DNA of 64,000 nt from Dipteronia dyeriana (Eukaryota > Streptophyta > Magnoliopsida > Sapindales > Sapindaceae). The position numbers and the translations under genes are program-made. Positions 12,142 through 24,870 of this stretch are shown one piece after another (positions within the stretch are counted from its first letter, which is position 1; every line of letters starts with the position of its first letter). The notes under the pieces were generated by a model. The model was not told the origin of the DNA. It saw only the letters and a program-made list of their open reading frames with translations, and made no database searches. The stretch spans positions 12,036,413 through 12,100,412 of the forward strand of contig CM065301.1 in the NCBI GenBank assembly GCA_032871835.1, given 5' to 3'.

Positions 12142-12889
12142 TTTCCTGTATATTCCTATATAGATTTTCCACTCATGTTGACAATCAAGTTTTTATTGTT
12201 TTTTTGTTTCTACACCCCAATTTCTATAAAAAATAGTTTCAATAATTTGAAAATAGCAAAGCCCAACAAAAAAATATACATAATTAGAATATAACTTATA
12301 TTTGCTCTTTTATATTAGGTGTCGTTTTGATGTTGAACTAACAGATATATCTGGATCAATTGATGCAACAATATTTGGACAAAATGCATAGGTATTTCTG
12401 TCATGCTATGCAAAACAACTAATGGAACAGACAAATGAGGTATAACATATAATCTATTGAATTTATGTTATATTAACATATATTTATACATTTTTCATCA
12501 TTCTCATTTGAAAAAAATATATGCAATATACTATATGTTTATATCTAGCAGGATGAAATAGTTGATCTTGAAATTGTTGCCACACTTTCTAATCGACATG
12601 AGTACCTGATTCGTGTTAAAGCTACTGCATATGAAAGTCGTGGACATATAATCAACAAGCTCAATATTGTTGCAATTCATAGAACATTCAATAAAGACAC
12701 TGTCAAACCAGGCAATGGGAATGGTAAAAATGTTATTGAATGAGATATCGATCTTTGAGACTATATATATAACTGTGTAAATATATTGCTTTGTTAACCT
12801 TTGAGTTATCTACGGTTGGTAGTAACATTTTAGAATATCTATCTTTTGAAGGGCTAAAAATCTGTTGATAATTGAGTTGTACAATTTTG

Positions 12890-13310
12890 TATATGTTTAT
12901 GTAGATAATATAAAACTCCTTTTGAAAGTGTATAAGGCTCTCAATAACTGGGTTTTATAATTTTGTATGTAGAAGTAATGTATAACTCTTTCTGAAAGTT
13001 TATAAATCATTCAATGAATGAGCTTTATAATTTTATACCAATTAACAACGTAAAACTCTACTATATTAACATATTTATATTTTTATTGTTTTCTTATAGG
13101 TCAATTCGATTTTCTTTAAATAACATTTAACAACTGGGTTTGCAAATTTATTTACGATTACCAAATTGTTAAATAAATTTTTGACATCAAAAACTTATGT
13201 CATGTATAAGTATTTGACTGTTTTGTTTCAAATAACTGAGTTTTGCAATTTTATAGAACTCTTTTTGAAAGTTTATAAACTATTCAATAAATGAGCTTTG
13301 CAAACATATT
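12890..13310 (+). repeat. Degenerate tandem repeats, unit about 60-80 bp
   Basis: Three to four imperfect units share AACTCTTTTTGAAAGT, TTATAAA, TTCAAT and ATGAGCTTT or a close match (around 12910, 12975, 13225 and 13255). Nothing coding is seen in 12744-13640. A separate (AT)n run lies at 13528-13553. Confidence 0.6.
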
Positions 13311-13520
13311 TATATATTTATTGTATTCTTATTTTACAAGAATATAACTCAACTATTATTCTTAAACCTATATCTTCTCATCTCAGAATAAGATTAATAA
13401 TCATGAAATTCAAGCAACCAAGTTTGGAGGAGAAACATTTACATAAACCAAATACTGATTTTCAATTTTCATTTCTTAATTTTAATTATCAAATACTGTG
13501 TTATTTTAACATTTCTTAAT

Positions 13521-13558
<38 letters not shown>

Positions 13559-13669
13559 CTCAAATGCTGATTTACATGGGCTCCAAAGCCTAGTATTCCT
13601 AAAAGGAGTGGGGTTTGTTTTCTTTTTCCTCCTGTTAGGAGTCTTATATATAATTATAGTATATAAATC

Positions 13670-13945
13670 TGGTGCAGTGGGTGCATTTTAGTATCACTCT
13701 TCGATTTGACTATAGTCTGATTCTGTAACCATACGAGAGACCTGGGGATTTTAGTGGTGCATATTAAGAGCAAGCAAATGGTTGTAGTGGGTGTATCTAG
13801 TATCACTCTTCTATAGACTAGCCCGGTTCTGCAGCAACATGAGAGACGGGCCTGGGCCTGATGGGCCTGGTACTGGGGTGAGTGAGCCTGGACATGAGTG
13901 GAAATTAGTGTAGTGCGTGAATTTAGTATCACTCTTCAATATGAG
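13670..13945 (+). repeat. Three spaced copies of a promoter-proximal motif
   Basis: AGTATCACTCTTC or a close match occurs at about 13690, 13799 and 13926, each preceded by GTG(C/T/A)AT(T/C)T-like sequence and followed in two cases by GAGAGACGGGCCTGGG. The spacing is about 110-130 bp. The array lies 240-500 bp upstream of the CYP71-like start codon. Confidence 0.65.
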
Positions 13946-13998
13946 AGACGGGCCTGGGACTTAGTGGGCCTGGTCATGAGTGGGCTTATACATGGGCC
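13846..13998 (+). promoter_or_regulatory. Cluster of TGGGCC/T (site II-type) motifs, CYP71-like promoter
   Basis: At least six GGGCC or TGGGCC/T hexamers occur in about 150 bp, ending roughly 185 bp before the start codon. TGGGCC/T 'site II' elements are known binding sites for TCP factors in promoters of proliferation and housekeeping genes in plants. That fits a broadly expressed chromatin factor. The motif is seen directly; function is inferred. Confidence 0.55.
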
Positions 13999-14182
13999 GC
14001 TATAGGCTAAAAGCAACCCAGATTTGAAAATTTCGGGTGGAGAACCGAGAACTCACTCAGTCAAGTAGACCGTACGTGGTTCGTTTTCTCCATTATTTTT
14101 CTTCCGTTCCCAACCTCGGAGCTTTCGAAACTCTGTTCGCTCTGTCCGGTTCCGTACTGACAAACCTTAGAAATCAACGACA

Positions 14183-15796
14183 ATGGAGGAACCTGAGAAC
14201 GGCAACGCGAACAAAGTTGCAGCTGGTGAGGACGAGGGGGCAGAGGCCATTGTCGGCCCAGCACCTGCCGCTCCTCGGGCCCGAGCCAAGCGTCCTCTCC
14301 AGTTCGAGCGGGCGTATCTTGATTCCCTTCCCTCTGCTAACATGTACGCACTTTGCTCCCACTCACTCTCTTTATAAATATCTATACCTATATTTGTTAA
14401 TTTTGTGTTTTTCAGGGTTTAGGGTTTATTTGTTTTGTTTTTTTGTTTTTAATTTGAAATGTCTTTCTAATGCATCGTTTTGTTGTTTTTAATTGTTGGT
14501 GATATCTTTAATTGAAGTTTGTTCTTCTATAATTCTTAGTGTTTTGTTCTTCCTTTTTGAAATTTTGAACGTAATGGGAAATTTCTTATCGGTGATCATC
14601 ATTTTGCAGGTATGAAAAAAGTTATATGCATCGTGATGTGGTTACACATGTTGCTGTGTCAGCTGCTGATTTTTTTATGACTGGAAGTGTCGATGGTACA
14701 ACTTTATATCTTGTTACTTCTTTTTCTTATATTCAATGCTTAGTATTTCACCATTTTTCCCTGAATTCTATTGACATGAAAATTGGAGACTTTCTAGTGA
14801 ATACTGATTTCGGATGAGTTGCATGACGTAAAACTTCAAGCTTTTAAGTCATGGCTGATTCTGTAGAAGCATAAATAATTAATTGGAAGTATGATATATT
14901 TGCTATAATAAGAAAGTAGGTTAATACTTGGCATCACAATAGAAGTTGAAGGAACTACTCACTACAATCTCAAGAATCTTTCATAAGAGAGGATACATCG
15001 GTTATCCATGTGATGATATCGCATTGCAGGCATGAACTCATTAAAGGATGACATATGTATTCTCAAAACTCTCAGAATGAATCTTGCTGTAGTCTGTAAA
15101 GGATGAGATTTTCTATATACATCAATGTCTGCATTTACCCTTTGGTTGTATAAAAAGATTTAAATTGCTGAGCAATGTTGATTCATATATATTGTGAAGT
15201 TCAAAAAGTGAAGTGCTAGTCAGTAGTCATACACTATTACAGTGTTTATATTGGAATGTTATTTGTTGATTTTTTTTTGCACTATGAGATGATGAGCTTG
15301 CATAGTAAGAAAATATTGTCTGTTAGAGACCCGTAAATTCTCAGGTTTGTAGTTTGTTTAATTGGTAGTATGGAGATGGACTAGAAAACCTTTTTGTACC
15401 ACCAAGACAATTATTGTGAAGTTACCGGTTAGTATTCTTCAATTCCAAATACATCGTAAGCTACTATATTTTGGGTGATATTGATGTTTTCCTACTATGG
15501 TAACATGGTAATATGTTTGTAGCAGGAATCTTTTTACTCTTTTCTTTGACTACATCAGTTATATGATGAAAAGTAATATTTACATATCTATTTACCTTTT
15601 TATTTTTAAATTTCTAAACCAGGGCATTTGAAATTTTGGAAGAAAAAGGCTGTTGGCATTGAGTTTGCAAAGCATTTCAGATCCCACCTCGGTCCAATTG
15701 AAGGCCTAGCGGTGAGCTCTTCCATCTTGTGTATGGATGTTTGTGTGTAGTATTCTCAAAACTTATCCATGATTTAATTGTGATTCATGTAGGTAT

Positions 15797-15829
<33 letters not shown>

Positions 15830-18800
15830 GTTGGTACATGTCTATCATTAGATTAATGTCCTATTATTGTTTGCTTATTGGTTGGTCTCATCAGAAGTTA
15901 CAAATAAATCTGTGGCTCAATTATTTTTCTTTTTGCATTCTTGTGCCAACTGCTGAAATCACTCTTACATTAAGTGTCTAATTTTGGTAATGATGGGTAC
16001 ACCACACATTTCACTTTTACCTTAACTTCTGCTAATAAAAATCTAATTCTCTATGCTACTCTACCGCTACTATTACATCCACCGCCATTGTGACCACAAT
16101 GAAGTCCGTCAATCACCATCTTCATTGCAACAACCACTTCTATCAACAAAAATGATTATGTGATATTGTTGCTATTTCTACCTGTCCACCCATTGTTTCC
16201 ATCAATGTCTGTGTTGCTACTTGTCAGCACTAGTTACACACTATCAAGCTGCTGGCACTATTCTCTGCACTCTGCCTTGGATATGGATAGCCCTCAATTG
16301 CTGGCCTGCCCAGCGGTGTTCTACCATTTCCAGACAATGCCCACTGTTTGGTCTGTATTCTACAATGGAATCACTTCTTCCACTAACATCATTCTCACCA
16401 CCTGCCACATTCTGACCATCAACTTGGGCTTTACTGTTGTCAAGACCTTCAACGAGGATCAATTAGTTAATTATTAATTCAATAATTCCTTTTACGTCTC
16501 TTGAACATTATAGATTTGTGATTAAAATTACATTTTATTGTCCTAAATGGTATTGAGGCGTTGTAACAGCTAGCATTGGAAAGTTAAAGTATGGTAAGGG
16601 CAGATTATGTGGTGTCTCTGGTCATCTTGTGACTCGTTGGTCTGCAGAATTATAGGGCATGTATTGGCCGTATGGCAGCATTTTCTGTTTTCTGTTCCCC
16701 GGAACATATTTCCAAGAATGAGAATACAAAATAATGTGTTCTTTTTTTCCTCTTGATTATTTCTCAGTACTAATTTATGTTGCATAGTGGAAATTATTAG
16801 TAGTATTTGAATACTGATATAAAGACTTGTCATAACCCACTAACTCGATCTTTTTGGTAATAAGAAAACATTTGAAAATTACTTCTCAATGCATTGTTTC
16901 CAAATGATTATCTGAGAATGTATATGATTTCTGTAAATTTGGTGTAGTGCAAACATTTCTTCAGGGCACCAACCAAATTTTCTTGTTGAGAAAACAAATC
17001 ATGTTTTTGAAGGGAGAGAATTTATTTGAAAATAGTGAGGGCAACCATGACAGTATTAGCTCATAATTCTTAAATTGTAGAATGGATGCTTCTCTGCTCC
17101 CTTAAGTATGCTTAGATATATCCAAGACTTCCAATCCAAGGAACTATACTGTATTCTTCTGTCTTTTATCTTTGTTTTATTTTGAATAGTGAGTAGTTCT
17201 TTTCTTTCAAATACTGATGTTAGATTTTGGGGTTTATAAGTGTGACTCTTAAAGTCATTTAACCAGTTAAGTTTGGACTCCTTAAACAATATGATTTAGT
17301 TTCATCATAATTCTGTGATTGGGCAGATTCAATACACAGGTTCTCATGTACATTGTTTAAACACTAAAAAGAACTTCCCCTTCTAATTTTTAGTATATAG
17401 TTTAGTTATGCTCTAATATTTTATGGTTAAGGTAACACATTCTTTGATGTTCTTTCATTTTTTATTTATTATGTTTGTTGTTCTCTATTGTCATCTTTTC
17501 TTGTTCTTTCGCTTTTTTTTTTTTTTTTTTAAATATATGCACGTCTATTTTTCTTGTTACCGAAGTCATCAACCATGACTTGGTTCAGCTATGCAGGTTA
17601 GTGTTGATGGTTTGCTTTGCTGTACAATTTCAAATGATCGATCTGTGAAGATATATGATGTTGTTAACTATGACATGATGCACATGATCCAACTACCATT
17701 TATTCCTGGTGCTGCTGAATGGGTCTACAAACAAGGGGATGTCAAAGCTCGGCTTGCCATTAGTGATAGGAATTCCTCATTCGTGCATATCTATGATGCA
17801 CGAGCTGATTCAAATGAACCTATTATCTCTAAAGAGGTATCTTAGCTGCTCATCAAGTTGCGAAATTGTTACGACTCTTTGATTTTCCGTTTTACTTCTG
17901 CACTGGCCATTGTAACATTTAGATAACCCTCTTTTTTAAGACGTTCTTCACTTGAATATTTCAGGTTCACTTGGGGCCAGTAAAAGTTATGAGGTACAAT
18001 GCTGTATTTGACACAGTGATATCTTCTGATGAAAAGGGCATCATTGAGTACTGGAGTCCTGTTACACTTCAGTTCCCAGAGAGCGAGTATGTGCTTATAT
18101 GTACATTTAATATAACCATTACCACAAGTTATATTGAAAAAGAGACCTACAGAAGTTTAACAAATATTTATGGGGTATTTTTCATATTTGAATAGATTTC
18201 TAGTAATTTTTTTTAGCTTGATCTGGATTGCAATTTGGTGTTATTTTTTTTTTTCTACAACCAATTATATAAAAGTTACAATCTCCGAGAGGCGAGGTAA
18301 CAATAGAAACATAGTAGTTCATGATTATAAGCTAGTGCTTAGAATATAGTTTCTCTATGGTTATAAAACATTTTATGGTATAGGATACACTTGAATCATT
18401 GGATCATGGAACCCAACTGTACTATAAGCAGAAAAGAATGGATGAATTGATGCCAGGAGGATAGAGCAAGCTTATCATGTTTAGCATTTAAATGGTTGCT
18501 AACAATGTTCTGGCATTGAAATGATTTTTATGTTTTGGCAGTCAAATGGTTGCTAACGGCCAATACCAAGAATGGAAAAACATTTAAATGATTACATGCA
18601 AGGAAAGCAAAATATTTGATGGCTAACAAGTATTAGAATTCTAATATTCTAACAAATTAACAACCGTGAGAAAACTTGAAATATGGAAGAACAGTCCAAA
18701 TGTTGATTACAAAACTTAAAGAGTTTTGAGCTGCATCTGTCATTTGAGAATGATCTACGTAGCCGGATTGATACATTCATTGCCCCAAAGCGTAGCATAT

Positions 18801-21412
18801 TGGGTACTTTCGGGTTTTCATAGTACTATTTGCACGTGGATTGTCCTTGGGGATGCACTATTGGCACCAAGATGGGATCATAGTTCATTTGAATTATAAA
18901 AGAATGTTTTTCTTGTCTTCCATTTTTATGGATGCATTGCTTGGAACAAGTGGTGTGTGAGTCATGTTGTCATATGACAGTCATTTAGCTTGAGCTTGCC
19001 TCTAATAACTGTCATGTTGTCATATAACTGTCATTTAATCACAATTTACATTTGTTAAATTTTTAATATTTTTTTTTTGATTTTATACACACACACATTG
19101 AGATTGAGTTTATATATCTTTGAATAGCCTTTCAACAAAATAACTAGTTTATTGAGTTGTGAATATAAACCTTATTCCCACATTCTATAGCCTAACATGT
19201 GAGTTCTCTAACACTCCCTCTCACATGAGTTAGGGTTGACATTGGGTGGCCACTCTTCTTGAATTTTTTAAAATAATTTATTGAGTTGCTTTCCGGCAAA
19301 GCTTATGATTTTAGCTATTGATGTTAGTCTCTGGAGGCTTTGTTACAATGTTAAAATTTTAATATTTTTATTGGATTATTATTATTACTTAGTTATTTTT
19401 ATTTTATTTTAAAAAGACTAGTTTATATATCATTTGATAGCCTAACAAACCAAAAGACTAGTCTATTGGGTTGTGACATCCATTTCTATAAAAAACTTAT
19501 TTCCACCTTATCTAGCTTCACATGTGGGTTCTCTAACAATATTGTTGTTAGATAGTTAATTTATTGATCTTTGCTTTTTAACCGTTTCCAGATTCAATTC
19601 ATATCTGCTTCTTGGTTCAAACAACAACTGTTTTAGGTGTTGAGGTTTTGGAGGCTTGTGATGCTTTCATACTTGTGTTTTTCTGTATGCTTGTTTTACA
19701 ACTCATTTCGATGTGGCTAAATTACTGCATGCTCCCCTGGAATCTGATTTTCGTATAGTCACATTGCTTTTATTTTAGATAAACTTAATTTTTCTTATGT
19801 TTTCTATTGCTATTTGTTTTTGATGTATGCAGGGTGAATTTTAGATTGAAGAGTGATACTAATCTCTTTGAAATTGTGAAATGCAAAACAACTGTTTCTG
19901 CTATTGAGGTACTATATACATGCTGTGACTATTTTGTCTTGACACCCATTATGAGTATGTACCTTTTGTAATTGGATATAAATTTGTAATTTGTATTCCT
20001 TTTAGTTGTAAATTTTTGCTAACGGTTACGGAAGTTGCTAATTCACTGTGTACTTTATGATCTTTCAGGCGAGCGCAGATGGTACACAATTTTGCATCAC
20101 ATCGCCAGATCGTAGGATACGTGTATTTTGGTTCAAAACTGGTAAACTTAGACGAGTTTATGATGAATCACTTGAGGTAATTTTAATTTTATCTTAAATT
20201 TACTCCTACATTTTAGCTTTTGAACTCTTTGATGATGATGATGATTAAGTATCTCATTTAACTAGGTGGCCCAAGATCTCCAAAGAAGCGATGCTCCCTT
20301 ATACCGGCTGGAAGCTATTGATTTTGGACGAAGAATGGCTGTTGAGAAGGAAATTGAGAAAACAGAAAGCGCACCACAACCAAATGCGATTTTTGATGAA
20401 AGTTCTAATTTCCTTATATATGCAACTCTGCTTGGAATAAAAGTAATATGTCAATTGTAATTGGATTATGGCCATGCTAGCTTTTTGCATTACCATTTAA
20501 GTATGGATTTTCTGTTTTTCTTCCTCTTTTAATTTTCTTATATATTTTTCTCTTTACTGTTTTTCGATTTTCTCTCTGATAGGTTGTAAATTTACACACA
20601 AATAAAGTGGCCCGAATCCTTGGAAAGGTGGAGAACAATGATAGATTCTTAAGAATTGCCTTGTATCAAGGTGATCGAAGCAGTAAAAAAGTTAGAAAAA
20701 TTCCGGCTGCTGCAGCAAATGCCAATGAGAGTAAAGAACCTCTCACTGATCCAACTCTCCTGTGTTGTGCTTTCAAGAAACATAGAATCTATTTGTTCAG
20801 GTGCCATACTACTATCTACTTTACTAGTTGTGTGACTGTATCTTGGAATATTGTTTTTCTTGTCAGGTTTTTACTAGTAATGCCTTAAGGTGACTTTCGA
20901 TGTGGATGGTTGTTACGTGGTTTCCTAGGACATGGTAGCCTATAAGGCAATGAGACTACTAAAGTTCTAGGAACTACGAACGTGAATGGTTTTTTGGTCA
21001 AATCTTATTTGAATATTGAAAGCTACATTATCTATGTTTTACATGCCTATGTAGTTCTAGTTTGTTCGAAATGAAATTCTGTTGCTTTCCCTTTTTATGA
21101 GTTATTGAAGAATTATTCTGCGTCTAATCTTTTATCCAATTATGGTCCGAAAATAGTCGGAGAGAACCAGAGGAGCCTGAAGATGCAACCAAGGGAAGGG
21201 ATGTGTTCAATGAAAAGCCTCCGCCTGATGAACTTATGGCTGTCTCAGATATAGGAAATGCGGTCACAACATCTCTTCCTGACAATCTGGTGAGTTTCTT
21301 TTTCTTTATTTATTTGCATGTATCAATTTAGACTTGGTTGTAACTGTTACTTGCCAATTTAATTTATGAATCTTGTAGTTTACATAATATGTTCTTGTGT
21401 GCATGATCAACA

Positions 21413-21456
<44 letters not shown>

Positions 21457-24400
21457 CTTGTTTTTTTTTTTTTCCCACTGTGAGTACACCATAAGGATTC
21501 TTTAGAAAACAATTTGGCTTAGTGAAGAGACCTGTTAATCCTCCTTCCTTTTGTTTTCTCATTGAATGAACTATAAAACTGAAGTTGAAATAAAGCAGCT
21601 GTTTTTTGGTATAATGGAAGGTTGTCTTCTGCAAACTTGAGTGGATGTGATAATAAATATTTAGTATGTTTATGTGGATAATTTCAGCTATCGTAGTAAC
21701 CATGCTTTTGACAATGTGGAAAACTGCTCTTTCTTTTTCATGTAGCGGACCATTGAAGGAAAGTAAAAATACTTGAAATCACACTATCCAAAATGGAAAT
21801 GGCCTTTTCCTTTTCCCTTTTTCTAAAACAAAATGTTGTTTTTGTTTTCACTTACAGTGTGGCTCACTATCTATACTCTTCCTTTTTTTTCCCTATCAAA
21901 CTGCATAGCATCTTTACCATCTCTCTCTTTCTTGTGCTTGGAAACAGACTGCCCAAAGTGTAAATGACCTGTTATTTTTCTCCTTTCAAAAAACAAAAGA
22001 TGGTTCTTGTTCACTTTACAATATTGCTCACATTCTATTCTCGTCCCTTATTCCCTAGCAAACTCCTTGACTAAATCCTACACAACTAATTCCATACTTA
22101 GCTAAAATATAAGATCCAAACAATCCATCACTCTTTGCAGTTGTTGTCCATGGCAGCCTATCACTCTTGATTGGATGACTTTGTAGGTCTTCTTCCATAG
22201 GTAGCAGCTCTCCAAGATTGTCCCTTCTGTGATGAACCAACTGCTCAGCATCATGGTTATCTCTGTTAAAAATTGTTACAAACCATTGGGTAGAATTCAT
22301 CCTTGAAAATTGGCTTGCAAGGGAGGGCGTTCAAGAGCTTATAAATCCTTGACTAACCCATACTTAGTCAATGTGATATCCCACACAAATGGTCCCATAC
22401 TTGGTCAATGTGGGATTTTAACACAAACTCTATAGTCTATCCAACTAATCACTGGCTCACTGCAAGCTAAGTTTCAAAGGGGTTAGCTGTAGAATTTCCC
22501 ATCCACTCTGGGTATTAAGTTTTTCCCTTTTCTATGCTCAACATTTTCTGGCCCTGTTTTAATCATACATGTAAAATTTTAATCATACATGTATGCAATA
22601 CAATATGATTATGGTGTTTGCATACATGTAAAATTTTTATAGATTGCTTGATTTTAATGTATCCCCGATTGTTAGTGGATCATCTGTATCTGTGTTGCCA
22701 GTTCTTTTGCTTTAATATTGTGTCATTTCCATCCTAGATGATAGTTTTAACAGAATTTTGTTATGAAGCAGATGCATCCCTTATTGATTTTTAGTTTCTA
22801 TTCACTTGCTAAGTAAATAAACTTATCATTGTAAGATTGGTTATTTACCCCTATGCTGCTTTTAGGTTGTGGTGAACAAATCTGAGCATCTTAGCATGTT
22901 TGATTGGTTTGCTCTTGTTTGTTTTTTGATATATGCTCATTTTGCAAGTAAATAAAGTATAAATCATTATATGATGGGTAATTATGGCCCAGTGCTGCTT
23001 TTAGGCTGCGGTGGACAAAATAAGTTTCTTGGCATGTTTAATAGGTTTGCTCATTATTATTGTTATTATATTTTGTGATTATTTAATTGTTTTATCAGGT
23101 TTTGCATACGACAATGGGTGACATTCACACGAAACTTTACCCAGAAGAATGTCCAAAAACTGTGGAGAATTTCACCACACACTGTCGGAATGGCTATTAT
23201 GATAATCTCATTTTTCATCGGGTCATCAAAGGTTTCATGATTCAGACAGGAGATCCTTTGGGTGATGGTACTGGTGGGCAGTCTGTCTGGGGGAGGGAGT
23301 TTGAGGATGAGTTTCACAAAAGGTATTTTGTTTATTAGCATTATGAAGCATCACATTATTGGCTCCTGGAGTCTTATTTCACGGGATACTTCTGTCTTTA
23401 TTTTAGTGAAGCTTACTACCATGAATACTGTAAGAAATTACTGCAAGACTAGAATCGATACAAGGAAATACTTAAACATGTTTTTTTTGTTTTTTTTTGT
23501 TTTTTGTTTTTGAATTAATACTTAAGCAAGTTATTTGTTAATGATATTACTACTCAACCACTAACTGGCATGTTCCCCTCGTTATCAATGTTTTAAAATA
23601 CGTTTTTAGTAACGAGGTGTTATCTTCCGATGAGGCGAGTATAAGCCTCAAGGCGAAATGAGACGCATAAAATTTCATAAAACAAATAATCACATAATCA
23701 CATTAATGATCATTAACAACCTATTTTATCAAGCTAAATATCACACAGCATAATTAATAAAATAACTAAGATGCAATTATCATACTAACAACAATGGTGT
23801 TAATATTAGTTTTTAGGCTCTAGCTATCCCCAACTCAAACAAAACAAACTTCACAACATTATCCATGCATCTTCATGTTGTGTTGTGAAGATTGAATTAG
23901 TTTTGTGAATTGAAATATCCTAATAAATAAAAGGAGAAATTGAGGCGTACACCTAGGCATATTTTGGCACCGTTTAGAGGCTTACGCCTCAATTGGTTGA
24001 GGCGTAAGCCTCCTAAACAACCAGTGAGGCTTATGCCTTGGTGCGTTTTTGTAAAAAAAAAAAAACGCCTAAGAGGCGTGCCTCGTAGCTTTTTTTAAAA
24101 CAGTACTCATTATTATGCCATTATTAGGTTTGTTAGACTGTGTTAGTCTTGGGGCCATTAGCAACTGGCTGGATGCTGTTTCTTAGTAAATTTCTTGAAG
24201 TGCAATGACTTACGTTGGACGGTTTTCTTCTGTATGTGCAGTTTACGACATGACAGGCCTTTCACTCTTTCCATGGCAAATGCAGGGCCAAATACAAATG
24301 GCTCTCAGTTCTTCATCACCACAGTGGCTACTCCCTGGCTGGACAATAAGCACACTGTTTTTGGTAGAGTTGTCAAGGGAATGGATGTCGTACAGGTATT

Positions 24401-24870
24401 ATTTGTGTATTAGCACATAGAGAGACAGAAAGAGAAAGAGAGAGAGGGAACCATTTCTATTGCTTGAATGTATAGTTCTATGTTGCATGCGAATTTCACC
24501 ACTGGCTAGATTTGTGTTATAAATTTGGGCCAAAAGCTAGAATGCAGTGGGATGCACCATGCTTCACCTGCTGTGATCTTGCCATATGGCAAATTTTGCT
24601 ATGTGACAAGATCTCAACGGGAGATGCATGGTGCATCCGCTGCACCTAGTATCTTCTATAAATTTGGACATGTTAACCTTTTGTGTCAAAACTAAATCAA
24701 AGAGAGATTCATTGCTGTCTGTACATGATACATCTCTCTATATACTATAGATTGTCCGGCATTTGACATTTTTTAAATTGTGTCAGGCTATTGAGAAAGT
24801 GAAGACAGACAAGGGGGACAGGCCATATCAAGATGTAAAGATTCTGAATGTGACCGTCCCCAAGTCTTAG
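14183..24870 (+). CDS. CYP71: WD40-repeat peptidyl-prolyl cis-trans isomerase, CYP71-like (13 exons)
   Basis: Exons: 14183-14343, 14610-14695, 15623-15711, 17597-17836, 17965-18086, 19833-19908, 20069-20176, 20266-20442, 20583-20800, 21157-21289, 23099-23322, 24242-24395, 24787-24870. All junctions are GT-AG and in phase, and the 1872 nt encode 623 aa, close to Arabidopsis CYP71. After a variable N-terminus (1-35) come WD40 repeats between about residues 60 and 345 (for example [18 protein letters not shown]), a linker, and a cyclophilin domain from about 471 to the end. That domain keeps the catalytic Arg in [14 protein letters not shown] and the Trp in [13 protein letters not shown]. In Arabidopsis, CYP71 binds histone H3 and helps silence homeobox genes with CAF-1/LHP1; animal PPWD1 is spliceosome-linked. 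Start choice: first ATG of the leader, matching family N-termini. Introns 3, 5 and 10 exceed 1.7 kb and carry mobile-element debris. Confidence 0.96.
15793..15825. repeat. (TA)n microsatellite in CYP71-like intron 3
   Basis: About 30 bp of alternating TA in the 1.9-kb third intron. The rest of that intron (15712-17596) holds only T-rich unique sequence. Short open frames on both strands at 16160-16480 look accidental. Confidence 0.85.
19085..19555 (+). repeat. Pair of related repeats in CYP71-like intron 5
   Basis: Two copies about 340 bp apart (19090-19215 and 19425-19550) share the pattern TTTATATATC..TTGATAGCCT, ACTAGTTTATTGAGTTGTG, TTATTCCCAC and TGTGRGTTCTCTAACA. They look like two ends or two copies of a decayed element. 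The superfamily is not clear. Confidence 0.55.
21413..21457. repeat. (CT)n(AT)n microsatellite in intron 10
   Basis: About 24 bp of CT followed by about 20 bp of AT and then a T tract, shortly after the exon 10 donor of the CYP71-like gene. Confidence 0.9.
22020..22480. repeat. Decayed repetitive segment in CYP71-like intron 10
   Basis: It contains two partial copies of CCCATACTTRGTCAATGTGRKAT (around 22355 and 22395), followed by stop-riddled sequence. It resembles fragments found next to plant mobile elements rather than unique intron. I cannot name the superfamily. The 81-codon minus-strand open frame at 22055-22300 has no recognisable domain. Confidence 0.4.
23586..24105. mobile_element. 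Non-autonomous hAT-like element in CYP71-like intron 11
   Basis: The 520-bp segment begins CAATGTTTTAAAA and ends TTTTAAAACAGTA, i.e. imperfect terminal inverted repeats. It is flanked by 8-bp near-duplicates CTCGTTAT (23578-23585) and CTCATTAT (24106-24113). An 8-bp duplication is typical of hAT. Inside are several GAGGCGTAAGCCTC-like inverted motifs, including a strong palindrome near 23980-24012. It has no coding capacity. It sits wholly within the 919-bp intron between exons 11 and 12. Confidence 0.75.
24541..24646. mobile_element. Foldback MITE-like hairpin in the last CYP71-like intron
   Basis: The two ~38-bp ends are near-perfect inverted repeats (GGATGCACCATGC on the left, GCATGGTGCATCC on the right, extending to GATCTTG and CAAGATC) around a loop of about 25 bp. 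CTAG occurs just outside both ends (24536-24539 and 24646-24649) and could be a short target duplication. As RNA it would form a long stem within intron 12. Confidence 0.6.

Larger units (their letters stand above)
8922..12743 (+). pseudogene. RPA70-like (replication protein A large subunit) pseudogene
   Basis: Eight exon-like blocks read in order: 8922-9068 (49 codons from ATG), about 9279-9540, 9905-10029, 10112-10190, about 10330-10470, 10585-10730, 12319-12439 and 12552-12743 (ending in TGA). Pieces such as YHISNAYVKPINPKYRIIE and TMWGQLIGNEA resemble the OB folds of plant RPA1-like proteins. The sixth block resembles the RPA zinc ribbon, but one cysteine of the first CxxC pair is Tyr (ACGQYNK). 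It is dead: a frameshift lies near 9318, with stops at 9457 (TAA), 10627 (TAG), 10705 (TGA) and 12389 (TAG). A solo LTR sits in the intron before the seventh block. RPA binds single-stranded DNA in replication and repair. Plant Helitrons also carry RPA-like genes, so a Helitron origin is possible, but no Rep/helicase is seen. Confidence 0.7.

Noticed and set aside
13654..13932. 92-codon minus-strand open frame upstream of the CYP71-like gene
   Set aside because: It overlaps the repeated promoter motifs and shows no domain or splice support.
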